Shown here one piece after another: positions 56,617-64,000 of a DNA stretch of 64,000 nucleotides. The position numbers and the translations under genes are program-made. The notes beneath the pieces were generated by a model. The model did not search any database and was not told where the DNA came from. It saw only the letters and a program-made list of their open reading frames with translations. Source of the DNA: Kitasatospora sp. NA04385 (GTDB lineage: Bacteria; Actinomycetota; Actinomycetes; Streptomycetales; Streptomycetaceae); contig NZ_CP054919.1 of NCBI RefSeq assembly GCF_013364235.1, forward strand, positions 4,793,200-4,857,199, written 5' to 3'. The first letter of the stretch is position 1, and the number at the start of each line of letters is the position of its first letter.

Positions 56617-56781
56617 CGGACGGGACCGGGTGGGTGTCTGGACGCCGGTCCCGTGTTCGAGGGCGGACCAGGCGTCCGGTGCGCGAGGGCGGGGCGGGGC
56701 AGGGCGGATCGTCTCGCACACGCGTCCTTGCCCCGGCCCGGGCCGGCACGGACCGGTCGCGATCGCGCACCGGCTCGTGAC

Positions 56782-58126
56782 TCAAGCCGGCCTGCCACCG
56801 CTGGCTCGCCACTCGAGCGCCTCGGGCGCGTCGGTGAATTCGACCAGGTGCTGTCCGACGTATTCCTGCAGGGCGTCCCGGACTTCTGCGGGGCTGACGT
56901 AGAAGAACTCGCGTCGAGTATTGACCTGGTTGACCCGGCGGTCCGCGAAGTGCTGGTGGAGCTTGGTCTCCAGTCCGACGCCGTCGTCGCTGAAGATGAG
57001 CGCGTGGACGTCGAAGCGGAACGGCACGGACGCGCCGCTGAGCTCGTAGATGCGGTCCAGGGGTTCGAGCCGACGGGTCAGGCCGATCTTGACCATGCGT
57101 TCGCCGAAGGCACCCACGTTGGAGATGACGTAGACGTAGCCGGTGCGGATGTTCGCCGCCCGGGCCTCTACGCTGCGCAGGGCGGACTCGATATCGGCGA
57201 GTCTGCTCTCCAGATCCAGGACGCCCTGCGTGTCGCCGCGTTCGCGTAGCCGCTGCAGAGCTGTCTGGACATGGTTGCGCTCCTTGTCCAACTTCTCACG
57301 TTCGCGGTCGAACTCGCGCTGCGCCCGCTCCTCCTCGCGCTGGCGGGCACGTGCTTCGCGCTGGGCTTCCTTTTCCTCGTCCTTCTTCTGCAGGTAGTCG
57401 GCGGTCAGCGTCAACTCGCGTACGCGGGCGTCGTGGTAGCCGTCCGCAATGCGGATCTGCATGGTGGCGCCCAGCTTGGTCGGCCTCGGCGTTGTAGGCG
57501 CGCAGCATCAGCTTGGAGAAGTCCCGCACCATCTTCTTGCCCTCGCGTTGCGACCCGTTGACGGTCCACTGCGAGACGGACTGCACCGCCTGCCCCGCGC
57601 GCACCATCTGCTTGATCTCTGCCTGCAGGGAGTCCAGACGGGTGCGGTAGGCGACCGCGTCCTGCAGCGGGTGCTGGTAGTCGTACACCCCGACCTGCTG
57701 CAACAGGGCGGTTTCCTCGGTCACCACGATCTGCGCCCGGGCCCGGGCCAGACGGTTCTGCACCTCGAACAGGTCCTGCCGGGCCTTCTCCAGTTCCTGC
57801 CGTGCCTTGCCTGCTTCCTTGAGGAGGGCCTGCATCTCGGCGGTCTCTCGGCGTACTGCATTGCGGGCCTCGAGGCGAAGTTCGCGGGCGTCCTCTTCCC
57901 GCCCTCGACGTCGGCCGAAGAGCTTGGGGCGAGCACCCCGATCTTCGATGCCCGGTGGTGAAGCCGGCCGGCCGACCGCCGACACTCCAGGGTCCCCAGC
58001 GATCCACAACTGCCAGCCATCAGGTGGCGCCGACCAGGACGGGTCGGGCCGCCAGTCCGGCGGGGGAGTCCAACCGGCAGGAGCGGGAGGCCAGTTCGGG
58101 GGCGGGTTGAAACGCAGACTCGCCAC
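56782..58126 (-). pseudogene. DUF4041 / T5orf172 (GIY-YIG) protein broken by a +1 frameshift
   Basis: From GTG 58126 (GAGGAG upstream) the frame runs through an N-terminal Pro/Trp-rich region (PPPNWPPAPAGWTPPPDWRPDPSW) and a long coiled coil (ARELRLEARNAVRRETAEMQ... QELEKARQDLFEVQNRLARARAQIVVTEE, landmark LQAEIKQMVRAGQAVQSV; DUF4041). At about 57477-57483 an extra C shifts it. The adjacent frame continues DKLGATMQIRIADGYHDARV and the GIY-YIG-like T5orf172 domain (GYVYVISNVGAFGERMVKIGLTRRLEPLDRIYELSGAS). Total would be about 447 residues. Such proteins occur in phage and defence contexts. A sequencing error remains possible. Confidence 0.75.
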
Positions 58127-58430
58127 AGCTGCTCCTCGGACACGATGGACGGGGCACGCACGATTGTGAACGCAACTGCATGCGGCGCAAGCGGAGCAGC
58201 ACGTTGCCGACGACGGGGCGCGACTGTTCCGAACCACCACCACCCATGATGCGGCGCACTCTCTCCCCGCAGCCATCGGAGGCCGGCTCAGCGCCTCTGG
58301 CACGGAGTTTCCAGCCCTCGGGCGCACCCGCCACACGCGGGGCATCGCGCCCGTTCTCGTGGTCGTTCGCCGGAGCCGCCAGACTGTGTTTGATCAGCCT
58401 CGAAGTCCCGCAGCGTGCAACGATGTGGAC
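58127..58430. other. Divergent intergenic region of about 300 bases
   Basis: It holds the start regions of the DUF4041 gene and the DUF255 gene. No clear -35/-10 pair, hairpin or small gene was identified. Confidence 0.4.
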
Positions 58431-60545
58431 ATGAACAGACTCGCGAACGCGACGTCCCCGTACCTGCAGCAGCACGCCGACAACCCCGTCGACTGGTGGG
58501 AGTGGTCCCCCGAGGCGTTCGCGGAGGCGGCGCGGCGTGGGGTGCCGGTGCTGCTGTCGGTGGGGTACGCGGCCTGCCACTGGTGTCATGTGATGGCACA
58601 CGAGTCGTTCGAGGACGAGGCGACGGCGGGGTTCCTGAACGAGCGGTTCGTGGCGGTGAAGGTCGACCGGGAGGAACGGCCGGACGTCGACGCGGTGTAC
58701 ATGGAGGCGGTGCAGGCGGCCACGGGGCAGGGCGGGTGGCCGATGACGGTGTTCCTGACGCCGGAGAAGGAGCCGTTCTACTTCGGGACGTACTTCCCGC
58801 CGGAGCCGCGGCACGGGATGCCCTCGTTCCGGCAGGTGCTGGAGGGGGTCGACAAGGCCTGGACGGGGCGGCGGGACGAGGTCGGCGAGGTGGCCGGGCG
58901 GATCAGCCGGGACCTGGCGGAGCGGGCCTCGGTGTACGCGGTGGGCAGCGGGGTCGGTCAGCCGCCGGGGGAGGACGAACTGCACCGGGCGGTCGTGGAG
59001 TTGACGCGGTCGTTCGACGAGCGGCGGGGCGGCTTCGGCGGGGCGCCGAAGTTCCCGCCGTCGATGGTGCTGGAGTTCCTGCTGCGGCACCACGCGCGGA
59101 CCGGGTCGGCGGCGGCGCTGCAGATGGCCGAGCGCACCTGCGAGGCGATGGCGCGCGGCGCGATCTACGACCAGCTCGGCGGCGGCTTCGCCCGGTACGC
59201 GGTGGACGCGACCTGGACGGTGCCGCACTTCGAGAAGATGCTGTACGACAACGCCCTGCTGCTGCGGGTGTACCTGCACCTGTGGCGGGCCACCGGCGAG
59301 GAGCGGGCGCGCCGGGTCGCGCTGGAGACCGCCGACTTCCTGCTGCGCGAACTGCGCACCCCCGAGGGCGGGTTCGCCTCCGCGCTGGACGCCGACTCGC
59401 TGGACGAGGCGAGCGGGAGGACCGCCGAGGGCGCGTACTACGCGTGGACGCCGGAGCAGCTGGAGCAGGTGCTGGGGGCGGCGGACGCCGCCCGCGCGGT
59501 CGGGCTGTTCGACGTCACCGGGACGTTCGAGCACGGTAGTTCGGTGCTCCAGCTGCCCAAGGACCCGGAGGACCGGGAGGAGTACCAGGAGATCCGGGCG
59601 AAGCTGTTCGAGGCGCGGTCGCGGCGCCCCGCCCCCGCCCGGGACGACAAGGTGGTGGCGGCCTGGAACGGCCTGGCGATCGCCGCGCTCGCCGAGGCCG
59701 GCGCCCTGCTGGAGCGCCCCGACCTGGTCGAGGCCGCCGAGCGCGCCGCCGACCTGCTGATCACCGTCCACCTGACGCCCGAGGGACGGCTGCTGCGCAC
59801 CTCCCGGGACGGCCGGGCGGGCGCCAACGCGGGCGTGCTGGAGGACTACGCGGACACCGCCGAGGGCTTCCTCGCGCTGTACGCCGTCAGCGGGGACAGC
59901 TCCTGGCTGCAACTGGCCGGCGAGCTGCTCGACCTGGTGCTGCTGCACTTCACCGACGAGGCGTCCGGCGCGCTGTACGACACCGCGGACGACGCCGAGC
60001 AGTTGATCCGCCGCCCGCAGGACCCCACCGACAACGCCACCCCGTCCGGCTGGACCGCCGCCGCGGGCGCCCTGCTCGGGTACGCCGCGTACACCGGATC
60101 GGCCCGCCACCGCACCGCCGCCGAACGGGCGTTGGGCATCGTCTCGACCCTCGGCACCCGCGCCCCCCGGTTCACCGGCTGGGGTCTGGCCGTCGCCGAG
60201 GCGCTGCTCGACGGCCCCCGCGAGGTCGCCGTCATCGGCGCCCCCGACGATCCCGCGCGGGCCGCCCTGCACCTGACCGCGCTGCGGGCCACCGCGCCCG
60301 GCGCGGTGGTCGCCGTCGGCGAGAGCGGCGACACCGAGGTGCCGCTGCTCGCCGACCGCCCGCTGCTGGACGGCCGGGCCGCCGCGTACGTGTGCCGGCA
60401 CTTCGTCTGCGAGCGCCCGACCGCGGACGCCGCCGAACTGGCCGGACGGCTGCGCCCGGAAACCGCGGGAACGGTAGGGGCGGAGGGAACGGAAGGCACG
60501 GCGGGAGCGGAAGGCGCGGAGGGAACGGAAGGCGCCGCGGGATAA
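58431..60545 (+). CDS. DUF255 thioredoxin-domain protein (YyaL/spermatogenesis-associated 20 family)
   Basis: This 704-residue protein has an N-terminal DUF255 thioredoxin-like domain: NATSPYLQQHADNPVDWWEW, GYAACHWCHVMAHESFED with the Cys-x-x-Cys pair (about 50-53), and GGWPMTVFLTPEKEPFYFGTYFPPE. A six-hairpin glycosidase-like helical domain follows from about 200 to the end (GGGFARYAVDATWTVPHFEKMLYDNALLL, AWNGLAIAALAEAG, LEDYADTAEGFLALY). A glycine/glutamate-rich repeat tail (GAEGTEGT) ends it. Its role is undefined; a redox or glycan function is typical for the family. Confidence 0.92.
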   Translation: MNRLANATSPYLQQHADNPVDWWEWSPEAFAEAARRGVPVLLSVGYAACHWCHVMAHESFEDEATAGFLNERFVAVKVDREERPDVDAVYMEAVQAATGQGGWPMTVFLTPEKEPFYFGTYFPPEPRHGMPSFRQVLEGVDKAWTGRRDEVGEVAGRISRDLAERASVYAVGSGVGQPPGEDELHRAVVELTRSFDERRGGFGGAPKFPPSMVLEFLLRHHARTGSAAALQMAERTCEAMARGAIYDQLGGGFARYAVDATWTVPHFEKMLYDNALLLRVYLHLWRATGEERARRVALETADFLLRELRTPEGGFASALDADSLDEASGRTAEGAYYAWTPEQLEQVLGAADAARAVGLFDVTGTFEHGSSVLQLPKDPEDREEYQEIRAKLFEARSRRPAPARDDKVVAAWNGLAIAALAEAGALLERPDLVEAAERAADLLITVHLTPEGRLLRTSRDGRAGANAGVLEDYADTAEGFLALYAVSGDSSWLQLAGELLDLVLLHFTDEASGALYDTADDAEQLIRRPQDPTDNATPSGWTAAAGALLGYAAYTGSARHRTAAERALGIVSTLGTRAPRFTGWGLAVAEALLDGPREVAVIGAPDDPARAALHLTALRATAPGAVVAVGESGDTEVPLLADRPLLDGRAAAYVCRHFVCERPTADAAELAGRLRPETAGTVGAEGTEGTAGAEGAEGTEGAAG

Positions 60546-60584
60546 CCGATGGCCGCGGGCGGCGGGGACGGGTGAGGATGGGCC

Positions 60585-61493
60585 ATGGCCTGGACCCTCA
60601 CCACCTCGCTGGACGAGTTCCGCACCGCAGCGGGGGAGTTCCTCGCGGCCGACCCGGTCGGGAACACCGTGCTGCTCACCATCGTCGACCGGATCGGCCG
60701 GGACGGCCCGCACGTCTACGGCGAGGCCCCGCCGCGCTACGGCTGGTGGCGGGAGCCGGACGGCACCGTCACCGGCGCCACCCTGCGCACCCCGCCGCAC
60801 GGACAGCGCCTCGGACGGATGACCGCCGAGGCCGCCGGAGCGCTGGCCCTCCTGCTCGCCGCCGAGCAGCCGGCCGAGCGGGAGGAGCGGCCCGGGAACG
60901 GGAACGCGGACGGGAACGGGGACGGGGACGGGAACGCGGACGTCGGCGGCGGGCGGGAGGCCGTGCTGGCCTTCGCGGCGGCCCGGGAACGGCACACCGG
61001 CCGCGGCTGGTCCGTCGAATTCCACGAACGGCTCTACCGACTGGGCGAGTTGACGCCACCGGCGGCCCCGCCGGCCGGTCGGTCCAGGCTCGCCGAGCCG
61101 GCCGACCGGGAACTGCTCGCCGAGTGGCTCGCCGCGTTCTGCGTCGAGGCCGGGGTGCGCGCCCCCGAGGACCCGCTGCTCGAAGCCGACCAGCGGATCG
61201 CCGCCCGCGCCCTGCTGGTCCGGGAGGACGCGGACGGGCGGGTCGTCGCGATGGCCGGGGCCAGCCCGGCGGTCGCCGGGATGTCCCGGATCGGCCCGGT
61301 CTACACGCCGCCGGAGCTGCGCGGCCGCGGCCACGCGAGCGCGCTGACGGCGGCGGCCTCCGCCCACGCGAGGGCCGGCGGCGCGGCGGAGGTGCTGCTG
61401 TACACGGACCTCGCCAACCCGACCAGCAACGCGATCTACCAGCGGATCGGCTACGTCCCGGTGGAGGACGCGGTGCACGTGCTCCTCCGGTAG
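60585..61493 (+). CDS. GNAT-family acetyltransferase-like protein
   Basis: This 302-residue protein ends in a GNAT fold: SRIGPVYTPPELRGRGHASALTAAASAHARAGGAAEVLLYTDLANPTSNAIYQRIGYVPVED, where RGRGHASAL is the acetyl-CoA-binding A motif. The first half (WREPDGTVTGATLRTPPHGQRLG) is a second, less conserved GNAT-like module. Between them is an Asn/Gly/Asp repeat linker (NGNADGNGDGDGNAD) encoded by GGGAACGC-type repeats. The substrate is unknown. Confidence 0.88.
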   Translation: MAWTLTTSLDEFRTAAGEFLAADPVGNTVLLTIVDRIGRDGPHVYGEAPPRYGWWREPDGTVTGATLRTPPHGQRLGRMTAEAAGALALLLAAEQPAEREERPGNGNADGNGDGDGNADVGGGREAVLAFAAARERHTGRGWSVEFHERLYRLGELTPPAAPPAGRSRLAEPADRELLAEWLAAFCVEAGVRAPEDPLLEADQRIAARALLVREDADGRVVAMAGASPAVAGMSRIGPVYTPPELRGRGHASALTAAASAHARAGGAAEVLLYTDLANPTSNAIYQRIGYVPVEDAVHVLLR

Positions 61494-61573
61494 GCCCCGG
61501 AACCCCCGGTGGCCTCCGGTGCGGACGGCCCTCCGGCCCTCCGGAACCCCCGGCGGCCCCCGGTGGACGCGGT

Positions 61574-62512
61574 TCACTCCCAGTCCCAGCGCAGGCCGAG
61601 CAGGCAGGGCGGCAGGTCGGCGGCCACCAGGTGCGCGCAGTGGTGCCCGTCGAGGGTCAACTCCTCGATCTCCAGGGGGGATTGTCCGGGCGTGCGCTGG
61701 GTGAACCGGTCGCAGCGGACGGGCAGCGCGGCCGGGTCGAAGGTCACCTGCAGGACGTACTGGCCGGCGCCCGCGTTGAAGCCGCGCACGTACTCGTGGC
61801 TCGGGCCGGTCGACGGGGCCTCGTCGAAGCCGTAGCCGAGCAGGTGGGTGTCGCCGGTGCGCATCCGGCGGTCCAGCAGCAGTTCGGCCACCAGCAGGTT
61901 CGCGGCGCCGTCGCGGCGGATCCGGCCGGGACGGCAGTTCTCCTCGGCCCGGACCCGGACGCGCTCGATGTCGCAGCCCGGATCGCCCTGGTAGATGGCC
62001 AGGTAGCGGTCGATGCCGTCGCGGTGCGCGCGCAGCACGTGCTGGGAGTCGCGGCGCAGCAGCCGCCGGTCCGCGCCCACCCTGATCCGTTCGATGTGGG
62101 TGATGGTGTGCAGCCCGGTGTCGGGCGGCCCGGACAGCACCGCGAGCAGCCCGTCGACCGCCTCGGCCGGGCTGATCAGGTCCCGGTACGGGCGGACCGC
62201 CGGACCGGCCGGGGCGGGGCCGGGGGTGCCGCGGCGGGGGCCGAGCAGCCGGGTCAGCGAGTGCTCGGGCAGCTCCAGCACCTCCTCCAGCGCGGCGACG
62301 GCGCGCAGCGACTCGGCCCGCTCCGGTCGCCGCAGCCCCTGCTGCCAGTAGCTGAGGCTGGTCACCCCGACCCGCACGCCGCGCTGCGCCAGCCGCTCGC
62401 GCAGCCGGTGCAGGGCGAGGCCGCGGGCGGCGATCGCGGAGCGCAGCGCGAGGTGGAACGGCCCGGTGCGCAGGGCGAGGACCAACTCGGGCGGTGCGGA
62501 CGGCTGCTGCAA
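61574..62512 (-). CDS. XRE-type HTH regulator, TTG start
   Basis: This is a 312-residue protein. TTG at 62512 is the start because GGAGGTGG lies 4 bases upstream; no other start is available nearby. An N-terminal HTH (about 20-55: LHRLRERLAQRGVRVGVTSLSYWQQGLRRPERA) precedes a C-terminal domain of the kind found in Streptomyces regulators of unknown ligand (TITHIERIRVGADRRLLRRDSQHVLRA; DGAANLLVAELLLDRR; VRGFNAGAGQYVLQVTFDP). The promoter has a perfect palindrome GTGAATATTCAC. It is divergent from the secreted protease gene. Confidence 0.8.
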   Translation of the reverse strand: MQQPSAPPELVLALRTGPFHLALRSAIAARGLALHRLRERLAQRGVRVGVTSLSYWQQGLRRPERAESLRAVAALEEVLELPEHSLTRLLGPRRGTPGPAPAGPAVRPYRDLISPAEAVDGLLAVLSGPPDTGLHTITHIERIRVGADRRLLRRDSQHVLRAHRDGIDRYLAIYQGDPGCDIERVRVRAEENCRPGRIRRDGAANLLVAELLLDRRMRTGDTHLLGYGFDEAPSTGPSHEYVRGFNAGAGQYVLQVTFDPAALPVRCDRFTQRTPGQSPLEIEELTLDGHHCAHLVAADLPPCLLGLRWDWE

Positions 62513-62544
62513 CGGCCACCTCCTCGATCGACCGTGGGTTGACC

Positions 62545-62556
62545 GTGAATATTCAC
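62545..62556. promoter_or_regulatory. Palindrome GTGAATATTCAC upstream of the HTH regulator
   Basis: A perfect 12-bp palindrome lies 33 bases upstream of the regulator start and between it and the protease gene. It could be an autoregulatory operator affecting both. Confidence 0.5.
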
Positions 62557-62767
62557 ACCTCCGGGCCGCCCTGTCATCGGCCCGGACGATATCCGCGCTG
62601 CCCAGGGCCGTCGCGTTCACACCCGGGCCGGGCCCGTTCACACCCCGACTCCCTTGCCGGAGACGGCCGTTGACCTGCGCACCGGCCGGGCCGGATGCTC
62701 TTCCCGCGCCGTCCGGACGCCGCTCCCCCCACATCCACTCCTCGCCCCTGCCAGGAGGACCACCCCC

Positions 62768-63415
62768 ATGCCACACCTCCCGATCCGGCTGCGCCGGACG
62801 GTCGCCGCACTCGCCCTGGGCGTCCTCGCCCCGGCGCTGAGCGTGGCCGCCACCACTCCCGCCCAGGCGGCCCCCGACACCGCCGTCCCCGCCGCGGCCG
62901 CCCCCGCCGCCCCCCAGGCCCCGGCGCTGGCCGGCACCGCGCGGACCCTGAACATCACCATGCAGGCCCAGCAGCAGACCAACTGGTGCTGGGCGGCGAG
63001 CGGCAACACCATCGCCACCTACTACGGCTACACCTACAGCCAGAACCAGTTCTGCAACCTGGCGTTCGGCCGCTCCGTCAACTCCTCCTGCCCCAACAGC
63101 CAGGCCAGCCTGGCCGAGGTGCAGAACGCGCTGTACCGGATCGGCATCAGCACCGGCTCGTACGTCAACGGGTACCTGCGCTACGCCACCGTGCAGGGCG
63201 AGATCGACGCCGGCCGGCCGGTCGAGACCCGCATCCAGTGGAGCTCCGGCGGCGGCCACATGAACGTCCTGTACGGCTACGACCCCGGCAACAACTGGCT
63301 GTACTGGGGCGACCCGTGGCCGTCCAACTACCGCTACAACTGGGGCGACTACAACTACTACGTGAGCAACGGGTCCTTCTCCTGGACCCACTCCCTGTAC
63401 CGGATCGGCGCGTGA
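62768..63415 (+). CDS. Secreted papain-like cysteine protease
   Basis: This 215-residue protein has a signal peptide (RLRRTVAALALGVLAPALSVAATTPAQA). The mature domain has the catalytic Cys in QQTNWCWAASGNTIA (about 74), a second Cys pair (NQFCNLAFGRSVNSSCPNS) and the catalytic His in GGGHMNVLYGYD (about 164), followed by WLYWGDPWPSNYRYN. This is the C39-like/AvrRpt2 (papain-like cysteine protease) pattern. AGGAGG precedes ATG 62768. It is likely an operon with the following secreted protein. Confidence 0.85.
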   Translation: MPHLPIRLRRTVAALALGVLAPALSVAATTPAQAAPDTAVPAAAAPAAPQAPALAGTARTLNITMQAQQQTNWCWAASGNTIATYYGYTYSQNQFCNLAFGRSVNSSCPNSQASLAEVQNALYRIGISTGSYVNGYLRYATVQGEIDAGRPVETRIQWSSGGGHMNVLYGYDPGNNWLYWGDPWPSNYRYNWGDYNYYVSNGSFSWTHSLYRIGA

Positions 63416-63426
63416 GGAGACCCGCC

Positions 63427-64000
63427 ATGAGCAACCACCGCGTCCGCGCCACCCGCACCGCGACCGCCCTCGCCGCCGTCGCGCTCACCCTCGCCCTCGC
63501 GCCCGCGGCCCACGCCGCCGACGCCCCCGCCGCGCCCGGCCCCGGCGAGCTGGCCGCCGCCCGCAGCGCCACCCAACAGCCCGCCGTGATCGACCAGTTG
63601 GGGCACTTCTTCGCCCGCAAGGGCGTGCCGCCCACCCAGCGGCTCGGGATCAGCGCCGCCGACGAGGCCCGGGCCGCGACCGCGGCCGCCCCCCGCCTCA
63701 CCGGTGACACCGTGCCCGTCTACACCCTCTCCGCGGCCTTCGTCGCCGGCCGGGCCGGCACCCCGGTCGCCGAGGTCGAGTTCACCGCGACCACCGCCGT
63801 CGCCGCGGACGGACAGCGCGCCTCGGTCTGGACCGCCCGGCAGGGCGGCGGCTGGCGGGTCGTCAACATCGCCTCCGGCGGCGACGAGACCGACTACGCG
63901 GCCGCGGCTGCCGCGGACGGCGGCACCGCCTTCCGCGAACCCCAGCTCGACGCCTGGTACGAGCTCAAGGACGGCCGCGTCCTCCCGCTCGACGAGGACG
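63427..64000 (+). CDS. Secreted protein following the papain-like protease, truncated by the window end
   Basis: It starts at ATG 63427 (GAGGAG upstream), 11 bases after the protease stop. Signal peptide (VRATRTATALAAVALTLALAPAAHAA). The mature sequence (PGELAAARSATQQPAVIDQLGHFFARKG..., SAAFVAGRAGTPVAEVEFTATTAVAADGQRASVWTARQGGGWRVVNI, landmark EFTATTAVAADGQ) has no named domain. The pairing suggests a protease partner, inhibitor or chaperone. The C-terminus lies beyond the window. Confidence 0.75.
   Translation, partial: MSNHRVRATRTATALAAVALTLALAPAAHAADAPAAPGPGELAAARSATQQPAVIDQLGHFFARKGVPPTQRLGISAADEARAATAAAPRLTGDTVPVYTLSAAFVAGRAGTPVAEVEFTATTAVAADGQRASVWTARQGGGWRVVNIASGGDETDYAAAAAADGGTAFREPQLDAWYELKDGRVLPLDED

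Noticed and set aside
58020-62519. A 1499-residue antisense frame over the DUF255 and GNAT genes
   Set aside because: Arg/Gly/Pro-rich, without domains; it is a mirror of strongly coding genes on the plus strand and ends inside the XRE gene.

Overview
The window is very GC-rich actinobacterial chromosome, most likely Streptomyces or Kitasatospora. Evidence: bldA tRNA-Leu(UAA); mycothiol S-conjugate amidase (Mca); a resuscitation-promoting factor behind a c-di-AMP riboswitch; a DivIC/DUF501/Ppx cluster next to enolase; TAGGCT-type -10 boxes, several placed so close to the start codon that the mRNA is probably leaderless; and frequent GTG starts. No insertion sequence, prophage, CRISPR array or rRNA operon was seen.

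Layout. 1-11.7 kb: the end of a nucleotide-sugar dehydrogenase, mfd, a DUF4352 lipoprotein, a frameshifted N6-DNA-methylase-like gene, a membrane protein with a Ser/Thr kinase, a SurA-like lipoprotein and an LPXTG-type surface protein. 11.7-16.2 kb: a compact accessory island with two small exported-looking peptides carrying C-terminal Cys pairs, two LuxR-type HTH proteins, a small cupin and two tandem JmjC/cupin-4 oxygenases. It looks like an uncharacterised peptide-modification (RiPP-like) system and is the most interesting part of the window. 16.2-25.9 kb: conserved core with MazG, P450, Rpf, enolase, DivIC, DUF501, Ppx/GppA and type II NADH dehydrogenase. 26-36.7 kb: an LAXTG surface protein, bldA, a MacB/FtsX-like ABC exporter, cyclophilin, a Bax-inhibitor-like membrane protein and a thiolase. 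36.7-50.9 kb: GDSL hydrolase, cystathionine beta-synthase, a candidate structured RNA, L,D-transpeptidase, a lipoprotein whose only plausible start is ATC, M48 protease, cystathionine gamma-synthase, MarR and threonine ammonia-lyase. 50.9-64 kb: a DrrAB-like ABC exporter with PadR-like operators, GreA, DUF4307, Mca, Uma2 genes (one decayed), a frameshifted DUF4041/GIY-YIG gene, a DUF255 thioredoxin-domain protein, a GNAT protein, an HTH regulator and a secreted papain-like protease with a secreted partner running off the end.

How the genes work together. Transsulfuration is represented by both the beta-synthase and the gamma-synthase. Mca supplies thiol detoxification. Rpf, L,D-transpeptidase, DivIC and the sortase substrates serve the cell envelope. 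Convergent gene pairs are separated by long perfect hairpins that look like bidirectional terminators. Two long genes carry single-base frameshifts, both in DNA-modification or nuclease-like accessory genes, and these need read-level confirmation.
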